Of a DNA stretch of 64,000 nucleotides, positions 57,268 to 64,000 are shown in pieces. Source of the DNA: JAIBJN01 sp963842305 (GTDB lineage: Bacteria; Actinomycetota; Thermoleophilia; Gaiellales; Gaiellaceae). The notes beneath the pieces are model-generated. The model did not search any database and had not been told where the DNA came from. It saw only the letters and a list, made by a program, of their open reading frames with translations. The stretch is taken from the NCBI GenBank assembly GCA_963842305.1, contig CAWJFW010000008.1, forward strand, positions 62,001-126,000, read 5' to 3'. Both the position numbers and the translations under genes were made by a program. The number at the start of each line of letters is the position of its first letter. The first letter of the stretch is position 1.

Positions 57268-57626
57268 CCCTCCTCGTCGGGCTCCCAGGCGAACTCGACG
57301 ACGAACCCGTCGGGATCGCGGCACTTCACACTGACGTAGTCGGGCTCCTCCCATTCCTCCACGATGGGGACGCCGTCTCGGCGGAGCCGATCCCGGAGGA
57401 CCCGGACCTCGTCGACGTCCGCGGCGCTTCGAAACGCGAAGTGGAGGAAGCCGGGCACGGTGATCTGCTCGTCGGTCTCCTTCAGCGCGAGGGAGAACCC
57501 AGCGCCGTCGAAGAGCATGAGGACGCCGTCCGACATCCGCTCCGGAGGCACGGTGTCGAACCCGAAGTACGTCTCGTAGAAACGCCGCGAGCGGGCCTCG
57601 TCGCGCACTGGCAGTGCGAGATGCAC
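57264..57626 (-). CDS. VOC/glyoxalase-family protein
   Basis: A 120-residue single-domain VOC protein: HLALPVRDEARSRRFYETYF GFDT, GFLHFAFRSAADVDEVRVLR, VSVKCRDPDGFVVEFAWEP (C-terminal Glu metal ligand). GTG 57626 start. Substrate unknown. Confidence 0.8.
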   Translation of the reverse strand: MHLALPVRDEARSRRFYETYFGFDTVPPERMSDGVLMLFDGAGFSLALKETDEQITVPGFLHFAFRSAADVDEVRVLRDRLRRDGVPIVEEWEEPDYVSVKCRDPDGFVVEFAWEPDEEG

Positions 57627-57652
57627 GGATCGGGATGATACGAGCGCCCGGG

Positions 57653-57748
57653 ATGCGAGAGAATCCTCTTCTCTTCCCCAAGCGCGACGAGGAGCGGCAG
57701 CTGCTCGCCGCCTACCACGCAGAAGACTCGGCGGCCCCGCGCTCTTAA
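57653..57748 (+). CDS. 31-residue small ORF
   Basis: ATG 57653 reads MRENPLLFPKRDEERQLLAA then YHAEDSAAPRS and TAA. Charged, protein-like, but too short to judge and without clear Shine-Dalgarno sequence. Could be part of the leader of the catabolic operon. Confidence 0.25.
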   Translation: MRENPLLFPKRDEERQLLAAYHAEDSAAPRS

Positions 57749-57772
57749 CCCGCGAGGTTTTCCTCCTCGTGG

Positions 57773-57788
57773 CGAATGTATACATTCG
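57773..57788. promoter_or_regulatory. 16-bp perfect palindrome, probable GntR operator
   Basis: CGAATGTATACATTCG is perfectly symmetric. It overlaps the start region of the FAH gene and lies upstream of the GntR gene in the same operon. FadR-type GntR operators commonly have TGTATACA-like cores. A weaker match, TTGTATGCAA, lies at 60956-60965 in the divergent promoter region. Confidence 0.6.
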
Positions 57789-57792
57789 TCCG

Positions 57793-58644
57793 ATGGGTCG
57801 CGTGCGCATCGAGGTCGAAGGTGCCGGAGTCTGGGGTACGCCGGAGGGCGAGGTCATCCTGCTCGAGGACGGGTCGACGGTCGCGGCGGACGAGGCGCGC
57901 TATCTCGCGCCGGTCGCACCGTCCAAGATCGTTGCCACGCACCTCACGTATCGCAGCCGAGCCGTCGAGTACCGGATGGCGCGCCTGCCGGTCGAGCCCT
58001 CCTACTTCCTCAAGCCGCCGAGCTCCGTCTCCGCGCACGGGGCCACGGTTGCGCGCCCGCCCGGGTGTCGCTTCCTGAACTACGAGGGCGAGATCGCGGT
58101 CGTCATCGGCAAGCGGTGTCTCGGCGCGTCGGTCCGTGATGCACTCGACTACGTGGGCGGTTACACGATCGCGAATGACTGGGGCGTCCACGACTTCCGC
58201 CACGCGGACAGGGGCTCCATGCTGCGCGTCAAAGGGCAGGACGGCTTCTGCCCGCTCGGACCCGTCCTCGTGGACGCCGATGAGGTCGATCCGGATGACC
58301 TGACCATCCGCACCTATGTCAACGGCAACCTCGCCCAGGAGGGCCATACGGGCAGCGACCTCCTCTTCTCGTTCGCCTACCAGATCGCGGATGTTTCCCG
58401 TCTGATCACGCTGCAGCCGGGGGACGTGCTCCTCACGGGAACGCCAGCCAACTCGCGACCGGTGGAGCCCGGGGACCTCGTGGCGGTCGAGGTGGACGGA
58501 ATCGGGCGTCTCGAAAACGAGGTCGTGGAGCTCGACCGTGCGCTGGAGCCCGTCGGCGAGCAGCCGGCGGTGACGGCGAACACGCTCCACGTCGCCCTCG
58601 CGATCCCGGAGGACGAGGCGGAGCAGCGAGCGGGTGCACTGTGA
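57793..58644 (+). CDS. Fumarylacetoacetate-hydrolase-family enzyme 1
   Basis: A 283-residue FAH-family protein: AVEYRMARLPVEPSYFLKPP, FLNYEGEIAVVIGKRCLG (metal Glu block), NDWGVHDFRHADRGSMLRVK GQD, and GDVLLTGTPANSRPVEPGD. Members hydrolyse, isomerise or decarboxylate ring-cleavage products (for example 2-oxohept-3-enedioate hydratase/isomerase activities). ATG 57793 lies just after the operator palindrome; GTG 57769 would put the operator inside the coding sequence. Coupled to the GntR gene (GTGA overlap). Confidence 0.85.
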   Translation: MGRVRIEVEGAGVWGTPEGEVILLEDGSTVAADEARYLAPVAPSKIVATHLTYRSRAVEYRMARLPVEPSYFLKPPSSVSAHGATVARPPGCRFLNYEGEIAVVIGKRCLGASVRDALDYVGGYTIANDWGVHDFRHADRGSMLRVKGQDGFCPLGPVLVDADEVDPDDLTIRTYVNGNLAQEGHTGSDLLFSFAYQIADVSRLITLQPGDVLLTGTPANSRPVEPGDLVAVEVDGIGRLENEVVELDRALEPVGEQPAVTANTLHVALAIPEDEAEQRAGAL

Positions 58645-59282
58645 AGGACGCAGGGCAGCTCGAGATCAGGAGCGTCGTCGACCAGGTGCACGAAGAGCTG
58701 CTCCAGCGGATCGTCGCCGGCGAGCTTCCGCCGGGCTCCAGGCTGCGGCAGGAGGCGCTCGCCGAGGAGCTCGGCGTCTCCAGAACGCCGCTCCGGGAAG
58801 CGCTGGCCCGTCTCGTCAGCGAGGGGCTCGTCGACTTCGCGCCGAACCGGGGAGCGACCGTCGCACGGCGGGAGTTCGGCGACATGGAGCAGGCGTGGAA
58901 GGCCCGCCTCGTCCTCGAGCCGGGAGCCGCCCGCCTGGCCGCCGAACGCCGCGATCCCGCGGACATCGAGCGCCTGCGGGAGATCGTTGGCCGGCAGCGC
59001 GACGTCGCCGACGACGTCACCGCCAGCTTCGCCCTCAACCGTGAGTTCCACCTCGTCCTGGTCGGCGCCGGCGGAAACCCTCACCTCTCGCAGTTCGCGG
59101 AGCTCCTCTGGCTCTCGAGGATCGGCGTGCCGATCTTCGCCCGCCAGGCGCGCGACCGGGCGCAGATCCTCTCCTGGGCCGACGAGCACGAGGCGATCGT
59201 CGACGCGGTGGCAGCCGGCAGCGCAGCCCGGGCCGAGCGCCTGACGCGCGAGCACATCGCCGCGTATCCGCCGGAGCCCTAG
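58641..59282 (+). CDS. GntR-family regulator (FCD subfamily)
   Basis: A 213-residue regulator: winged helix VVDQVHEELLQRIVAGELPP GSRLRQEALAEELGVSRTPL REALARLVSEGLV, then an all-helical FCD ligand domain with metal-type residues (NREFHLVLVGAGGNPHL). Typical repressors of aromatic-acid or sugar-acid catabolism, released by a pathway intermediate. Its probable site is the palindrome at 57773-57788. Confidence 0.9.
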   Translation: MKDAGQLEIRSVVDQVHEELLQRIVAGELPPGSRLRQEALAEELGVSRTPLREALARLVSEGLVDFAPNRGATVARREFGDMEQAWKARLVLEPGAARLAAERRDPADIERLREIVGRQRDVADDVTASFALNREFHLVLVGAGGNPHLSQFAELLWLSRIGVPIFARQARDRAQILSWADEHEAIVDAVAAGSAARAERLTREHIAAYPPEP

Positions 59283-59405
59283 CGCCGGGTCACCGAGCAT
59301 GGACCGAGCTTTCCTAGTCCCGCCGGTGCCATGCGCTTTCTGGCCAGGCGGGCCAACGGCCGGCGATTCGCAAACGCGACGCCTGTTCACTCCTCCCGCG
59401 TCGAG

Positions 59406-59909
59406 CTAGCCCGTCAAGAACTCCTCCCGGAATGGAACGTCGGGCGCGGGTCTCGTGAAGCGCGCGTAGGCCTCCTTCGGGTGCGGCGTATCCTGCTCGA
59501 CCCCTGCCTCGTGCTTCAGCGCCGTCTCGTCTCGCGGGTAAACGCTAACGTCGGGGCCGAGCCGGTTCCCAACGGCCAGTACGAGGGATGGTCGCGTGCC
59601 CGCTCCGACGATTGCGTGCGCGACGTCGGGCGGACAATGGAAGTAATCCCACTGCTGTAGCTGCATCTCCTGGCCTTCGACGATCAGCAGACACTCGCCG
59701 CGCAGCACGAGGAATCCCTCTTGGTAGTGCTCCCGGTGATACATGGTCATGGGCTGTCCGGGCGCAAGGACGGTCAGATTGATGCCGAATTCGGCGAAGC
59801 GTTCGCGGTGCTTGTCGAACTCGCAGGTTGCACCTAGCTCGTTCTCCTGCCACCGCAACTGGCGGACGTTTGCGACGAAGTAGGAGCGGTTCTGATCGTC
59901 GATAGTCAT
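59406..59909 (-). CDS. Cupin-domain protein
   Basis: A 167-residue single cupin: GINLTVLAPGQPMTM YHREHYQEGFLVLRGECLLI (motif 1 with His and Glu ligands) and YFHCPPDVAHAIVGAGTRP (motif 2 His). Cupins in such clusters can be dioxygenases, isomerases or regulators; the residues do not decide. ATG 59909 chosen over 59963 because the extra 18 residues are Arg-rich. Bases 59283-59405 hold no gene. Confidence 0.75.
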   Translation of the reverse strand: MTIDDQNRSYFVANVRQLRWQENELGATCEFDKHRERFAEFGINLTVLAPGQPMTMYHREHYQEGFLVLRGECLLIVEGQEMQLQQWDYFHCPPDVAHAIVGAGTRPSLVLAVGNRLGPDVSVYPRDETALKHEAGVEQDTPHPKEAYARFTRPAPDVPFREEFLTG

Positions 59910-60061
59910 CGGGCGCAATCCTACGAATCGCCGGCGGCGTACTCGATAGGCACCTGCCGGCAAGCATTAGAGCAGTACCGCGCCGAAGGGTGCACCGGGC
60001 AAAACTCGGCCCCACACACCTCGCAAGCTCGCGGCTTCCAAGCCTCGGCTCGCGCCCGCGC

Positions 60062-60892
60062 TTAGCGCTCGAGCCGAACCGTATTTCGCAGCGTCCCGAC
60101 CCCGTCGATCGAGATCTCGACCACGTCGCCCTCTTCGAGGTAGCGCGGCGGGGTCCGCGAGTCCCCGACGCCCCCCGGTGTTCCCGTTGCGATCACGTCT
60201 CCGGCCTCCAGGGTCATGCCCTTCGAGAGGTAGACGATCAGATCGACGAAGCCGAAGACCAGATCGCTCGTCGAGGCGTCCTGCATGACCTCGCCGGAGA
60301 CGGTCGTCGTAAGGTGGACGTCTTCGAAGTCGAGGCTGTCGGTCGAGGCGATGCACGGACCGAGCGGCGCGAACGTGTCGAAGCTCTTGCCGAGCGTGAA
60401 CTGACGGAGCGGCGTCTCGAGCTGCGCACGGCGGCCGGAGACGTCGTGGATGGCCGTGATTCCTCCAATCGCCCGCCGGGCCTGGTCCTCGTCCGCCCTG
60501 AAGACTCGCTCCCCCAGCACGACGGCGACCTCGCCCTCATAGTCCGGCCGGGTCTCCTCGCGCGGCACGACGATGTCCTCGTCGGGACCGACGAGTGCCG
60601 AGGCCCATTTGGCGAAGACGACCGGGACCTCGGGCACGTCCAGCTCCGATTCGTCCGCATGGGAGCGGTAGTTGACCCCGATCGCGAGGATCTTGTCCGG
60701 GACGACCGGATGAAGGAGCCGGACGTCGCCGAGTGCGTGCTCGGGCCCGTCGGCGTCGGCGAGCGCCTGCCAGGCTTCCGGCGTCGGGACGAAGCCGCGG
60801 GGCCCGGCCGGCCCAGCGTCGCGGACGCGGTCGTCGTCGAGCGCGCCGACGCGAGCGTCACCGCCGGGGCCTACGAATCGCACGGCCTTCAT
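60062..60892 (-). CDS. Fumarylacetoacetate-hydrolase-family enzyme 2
   Basis: A 276-residue FAH-family protein: KILAIGVNYRSHADESEL, RPDYEGEVAVVLGERVF, GKSFDTFAPLGPCI and AGDVIATGTPGGVG. More like the fumarylpyruvate/acylpyruvate hydrolase branch than enzyme 1. It is divergent from the dioxygenase gene across a 116-bp region with a GntR-like half-palindrome. Confidence 0.88.
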   Translation of the reverse strand: MKAVRFVGPGGDARVGALDDDRVRDAGPAGPRGFVPTPEAWQALADADGPEHALGDVRLLHPVVPDKILAIGVNYRSHADESELDVPEVPVVFAKWASALVGPDEDIVVPREETRPDYEGEVAVVLGERVFRADEDQARRAIGGITAIHDVSGRRAQLETPLRQFTLGKSFDTFAPLGPCIASTDSLDFEDVHLTTTVSGEVMQDASTSDLVFGFVDLIVYLSKGMTLEAGDVIATGTPGGVGDSRTPPRYLEEGDVVEISIDGVGTLRNTVRLER

Positions 60893-60955
60893 GCCATCAC
60901 CTCCAGGTCGCCCATCTCAAGCGGTCTCCTTGCGGTGCGAGACGGAGACGGGATA

Positions 60956-60965
60956 TTGTATGCAA
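60956..60965. promoter_or_regulatory. Candidate second GntR-operator site
   Basis: TTGTATGCAA is a near-palindrome sharing the TGTAT core with the operator at 57773-57788, and lies between the divergent FAH and dioxygenase genes. Weak but well placed. Confidence 0.4.
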
Positions 60966-61008
60966 CTCGCGGTGGAGCGTGATCAGCGCCCTGCCGGAGG
61001 CTCCAATC

Positions 61009-61938
61009 GTGGCTCGAGCTCCTAGCCTTCGCCGAATCGACCACGTCGCCCTGCGCGTGGCCTCGCTCGACGAGGCGGTGCCGCGCTGGAGCGTCCAGTT
61101 CGGCCTGACGGAGAGCGGACGAGAGGACGGCCGGGCGTTCCTCCGCTGCGCCTATGAGCCGTACTCGCTCGAGCTCATCGAGGGCAGCAGGCCCGGCTTC
61201 GACCACCACGCGTTCGAGCTCGCCGCCGGTCTCTCGCTGGACGACACAGCGTCTCAGCTGGATCAGGCCGGCGTGGCTTACGAGCGCCTCGACGACGGGC
61301 TTCACCTCGCCGACCCGGAAGGGAACGGTGTTCAGCTCGTCCCCTACCGGCCCCCGGATGGGATCTGGCCCGATGTCGCGCGGTCGACCGATCTCTTGCC
61401 GGGCTTTCGGCCGCGCAAGCTCGGCCACACGAACTTCCTGACCGCCGACCTCGAGGGCCAGACAGCCTTCTACACGCACGTGCTCGGAATGCGGATCACC
61501 GACCTGCTCGGAGATGCAGGCGTTTGGTTCCATGTCAACGCCGATCATCACGCACTCGCGTTCGTGCACAAGGGCTATCCGCACCTGCACCACCTCGCCT
61601 TCGAGATGGTCGACTGGGGCGAGCTTCGGGTCGCGTTCGACCACCTCGCGCAGCACGGCCGCTGGCTTGCGTGGGGGCCGCTCCGTCACGGACTCGGCCG
61701 CAACCTCAGCGGCTACGTGCGCGTGCCGGAAGAAGACCTCTTCGTCGAGGTCTTCTGCGATGTCGAGCAGCTCGAGCCGGACCACGAGCCGCGTCAATGG
61801 CCGGACGACCCGCACGCGTCAAACGTCTGGGGCATCCTTCCCCCACGCTCGTACTTCCGCTTCGACGCCGAGGCGATCGAGTCCGAGCGACAGGGACTCG
61901 AGGCACTGGGAATCCCGCTGAAGGAGAAGGGAGCCTGA
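61009..61938 (+). CDS. Extradiol ring-cleavage dioxygenase (two-domain VOC, catechol 2,3-dioxygenase type)
   Basis: A 309-residue type I extradiol enzyme with two VOC domains: RIDHVALRVASLDEAVPRWS in the N-terminal domain, and Fe(II) ligands His in LGHTNFLTADL, His in HLHHLAFEMVD and Glu in DLFVEVFCDVEQL. Cleaves a catecholic ring next to one hydroxyl. GTG 61009 has GGAGG 8 nt upstream. Its TGA overlaps the next ATG (TGATG). Confidence 0.88.
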   Translation: MARAPSLRRIDHVALRVASLDEAVPRWSVQFGLTESGREDGRAFLRCAYEPYSLELIEGSRPGFDHHAFELAAGLSLDDTASQLDQAGVAYERLDDGLHLADPEGNGVQLVPYRPPDGIWPDVARSTDLLPGFRPRKLGHTNFLTADLEGQTAFYTHVLGMRITDLLGDAGVWFHVNADHHALAFVHKGYPHLHHLAFEMVDWGELRVAFDHLAQHGRWLAWGPLRHGLGRNLSGYVRVPEEDLFVEVFCDVEQLEPDHEPRQWPDDPHASNVWGILPPRSYFRFDAEAIESERQGLEALGIPLKEKGA

Positions 61939-63416
61939 TGGCAACTCGCACCCAGGAGAAGGCAGGGGCGCAGCCCGAGGCGGCCGCTCGAACAGGGGAG
62001 CAGTTCCTCGAGGGCCTGCGACGCGGCGAGCGCGAGGTCTGGCTCAACGGTGAGCGCGTGACGCATCCGCTGGAGCGTGAGGAGCTGCGCGCCGCGGCCG
62101 AGTCGATGGCGCGCGTCTTCGACCTCCAGCACGAGCACGCGGACGAGATGCTCGCCCCGTCGCCCGACGACGGGCGCCTCGTCAACGTCACCCATCTGAT
62201 CCCGCGCTCGCGCGAGGACCTGGAGCGACGCCGCCGCGCGATCGAGCTCACGGCCTCGCTCTCCGCCGGAATGATGGGGAGGACGCCCGACTACCTGAAC
62301 GTCACGTTCGCCTGCTTCGCCGGGCGCACGGACGTCTGGGCGCGGCGGGGCAACGAGGAGGGCGCGGAGAACCTCGCCGCCTACCAGAAGCGCATGCGCG
62401 ACGAGGACCTGTCGACGACGCACGCGCTCATGAATCCGCAGGTCGACCGCACGAAGCCGGAGGCCGAGCAGGCCGCCGGCCAGATCGCGCTACACAAGAT
62501 CTCCGAGACCGACGACACGATCGTCGTTCGAGGCGCCCGGATGCTCGCGACGCTGGCTCCGTTCGCCGACGAGCTGCTGATCTACCCCGGTTCCGACATC
62601 CGCCCCCAGGACGGGCGCTACGCGCTCTCGTTCGCCATCCCGATCGCAACGCCCGGCCTCAAGCTGATCTGCCGCGACAGCTACTCGAAGCAGCGGCCCG
62701 CCTACGACTACCCGCTCTCGTCGCGCTTCGACGAGATGGACTGCGTGGTCATCTTCGACGAGGTCGAGGTGCCGAAGGAACGCGTCTTCCTGGACGGCGA
62801 CACCGTCGGCTACTCGGAGGTCATCACCGAGACGGGCTGGCGCGGCCACATCATGCACCAGGCCTTCACGCGCGCCTACGTGAAGCTCTGCTTCGCCTTC
62901 GGCCTCGGGCACCTGATCGCCAACACGATCGGGGTCGTCCGCTTCGACCACATCCAGGAGAAGCTCGGACAGATCTGGAACATGTGCGAGCTGACCCGCT
63001 CCGCGCTCGTGGCCGGCGAGGCGGGCTCGAGCCTGGATGAGGGCGGAGTCTGGTACCCCGACGACCGACCCTTCCTGGCCCTCCGCGGCGAGATGCCCAA
63101 GTGGCTACCGCGCGCGAACGAGCTCCTTCAGCTGATCGGGGGCGGCGGCTTCATGGCCACCCCGTCCCGGGCCGACCTGGACGGGCCGCTACGCCCGCTC
63201 ATCGACACCTTCTACCAGGCGGCTGGGGCCGACGCGGAGCGACGGATCCGGCTCTTCCGGCTCGCCTGGGACTACATCGGCTCCGACCTCGGCGGCCGCG
63301 GCGAGCTGTACGAGCGCTTCTACCTCTCGGACTCCTGGCGGATGACGGCGCTCGCCTACTCGATCGCGGACAAGTCCTTCGCCGAGTCCCTCGTCGAGCA
63401 GTTCCTCCACGACTGA
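61938..63416 (+). CDS. HpaB-type flavin-dependent phenol monooxygenase
   Basis: A 492-residue oxygenase component of the HpaB/4-hydroxyphenylacetate 3-monooxygenase family: YLNVTFACFAGRTDVWARRG, GARMLATLAPFADELLIYPG, RAYVKLCFAFGLGHLIANTI and GGGGFMATPSRADL. It hydroxylates a phenol to a catechol using FADH2 supplied by a separate reductase (not in the window). Coupled (TGATG) to the dioxygenase gene, it makes the catechol that enzyme can cleave. Confidence 0.9.
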   Translation: MATRTQEKAGAQPEAAARTGEQFLEGLRRGEREVWLNGERVTHPLEREELRAAAESMARVFDLQHEHADEMLAPSPDDGRLVNVTHLIPRSREDLERRRRAIELTASLSAGMMGRTPDYLNVTFACFAGRTDVWARRGNEEGAENLAAYQKRMRDEDLSTTHALMNPQVDRTKPEAEQAAGQIALHKISETDDTIVVRGARMLATLAPFADELLIYPGSDIRPQDGRYALSFAIPIATPGLKLICRDSYSKQRPAYDYPLSSRFDEMDCVVIFDEVEVPKERVFLDGDTVGYSEVITETGWRGHIMHQAFTRAYVKLCFAFGLGHLIANTIGVVRFDHIQEKLGQIWNMCELTRSALVAGEAGSSLDEGGVWYPDDRPFLALRGEMPKWLPRANELLQLIGGGGFMATPSRADLDGPLRPLIDTFYQAAGADAERRIRLFRLAWDYIGSDLGGRGELYERFYLSDSWRMTALAYSIADKSFAESLVEQFLHD

Positions 63417-64000
63417 TGCTGCGCGGCTACTCGCTCCCACGCTCGCCCGAAGGCCGCTCTTCCCTCGTCCCTACGCCCCCGTGGCACTACGTCGGTGACT
63501 TCCTCGTGATCGAGTACTGGGCGGCGCCCGAGGCGGCCGCGGCGGTGCTGCCTCCAGGGCTCGAGCCGCATCCCGACCCGGGCCGAAGCGCGGCGCTCTT
63601 CATCGACTGGCAGTCGTGCTCGGACTCCGGTGTGGAGCTCGAGGATCCGATCCGGAGCCAGTACAAGGAGTTCTTCGTCGTCGTCAACGCCCTCCTGGAC
63701 GGGGAGCCCGTGACGACGTGTCCCTACATCTGGGTCGACAAAGATTTCGCCCTCGCTCGCGGCTGGGTGCAGGGGTTCCCGAAGAAGCTGGGCTCCATCC
63801 ACATGACCCGGCACTTCGCGCTCGGCTCGAAGGCGGGGCCGGACCTGGCGGCCGGAGGTCGCTTCGCCGGGACGCTGGCCGCCAACGACCGCCGCCTCGC
63901 GTTCGGAGCGGTGACCCTCGAGCGCGAGAGCGCCGAGGGCCCGACGCACAACGATCCGCCGCTCGTGAACGTGCGCCACTTCCCGCGCCTCGCCGCGGGT
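63416..64000 (+). CDS. Acetoacetate-decarboxylase-family protein (partial)
   Basis: The first 195 residues of a gene cut by the window edge: SLVPTPPWHYVGDFLVIEYW, VVNALLDGEPVTTCPYIWVD and RGWVQGFPKKLGSIHMTR, with the conserved ExPKKxG-like lysine region (GFPKKLG) of the ADC fold. Many ADC-fold enzymes are not decarboxylases of acetoacetate but act on aromatic breakdown products. ATG overlaps the hpaB stop (TGATG). Confidence 0.82.
   Translation, partial: MLRGYSLPRSPEGRSSLVPTPPWHYVGDFLVIEYWAAPEAAAAVLPPGLEPHPDPGRSAALFIDWQSCSDSGVELEDPIRSQYKEFFVVVNALLDGEPVTTCPYIWVDKDFALARGWVQGFPKKLGSIHMTRHFALGSKAGPDLAAGGRFAGTLAANDRRLAFGAVTLERESAEGPTHNDPPLVNVRHFPRLAAG

Noticed and set aside
1..64000. CRISPR array, rRNA or complete IS element
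   Set aside because: No regularly spaced direct repeats, no rRNA-like sequence and no transposase frame were seen.

Overview
The window looks like chromosomal DNA of a high-GC actinobacterium, most likely class Thermoleophilia (Gaiellales or Solirubrobacterales) from a soil or sediment genome. This is an inference from base composition, gene content and protein style, not from a phylogenetic marker. No rRNA, complete tRNA or CRISPR array is visible.

Left part, 1-4.9 kb: a RibD/DHFR-fold protein, a small helix-hairpin-helix protein, and a PadR regulator - ABC ATPase - FtsX permease operon whose permease carries an in-frame amber codon.

Accessory region, 4.9-26 kb: small secreted, membrane or stress-type genes separated by degenerate repeats. 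A ~97-bp imperfect palindrome occurs five times, always in the same orientation. It often runs into remnants of one unrecognised gene family (called gene X here), and further gene X remnants lie elsewhere. A stress-type module (sigma-B-like promoter, hairpin leader, 22-residue membrane peptide, PRC-barrel protein, CxC protein) is present twice, the second time with a dead PRC gene. From 19.9 to 26 kb lie truncated genes: HNH endonuclease copies, a beheaded potassium channel butted onto an integrase C-terminus, a tRNA 3' fragment, a frameshifted lon and a terminase-like HTH fragment. This suggests an eroded integrated element.

Conserved chromosomal part, 26-57 kb: rhodanese/CDF transporter, RpoD, asparaginase, Fpg-like glycosylase, FolE2, PlsY, superoxide dismutase, ECF sigma/anti-sigma pair, ThyX, secreted proteases, a polar amino-acid ABC transporter, an MFS exporter, hemolysin-III-like protein, IF-1, cold-shock protein, SixA, a multi-PAS histidine kinase, CoA-transferase subunits and a papain-like peptidase. 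Four genes here (infA, fpg-like, plsY, and less surely the MFS gene) appear to start at AUH codons (AUC, AUU, AUA, AUC) instead of AUG/GUG/UUG.

Right end, 57-64 kb: an aromatic or phenolic catabolic cluster: two fumarylacetoacetate-hydrolase-family enzymes, a GntR regulator with a 16-bp palindromic operator, a cupin, an extradiol dioxygenase, an HpaB-type flavin monooxygenase and a partial acetoacetate-decarboxylase-family gene. The dioxygenase, monooxygenase and decarboxylase genes are translationally coupled and could hydroxylate, cleave and process a phenolic ring.
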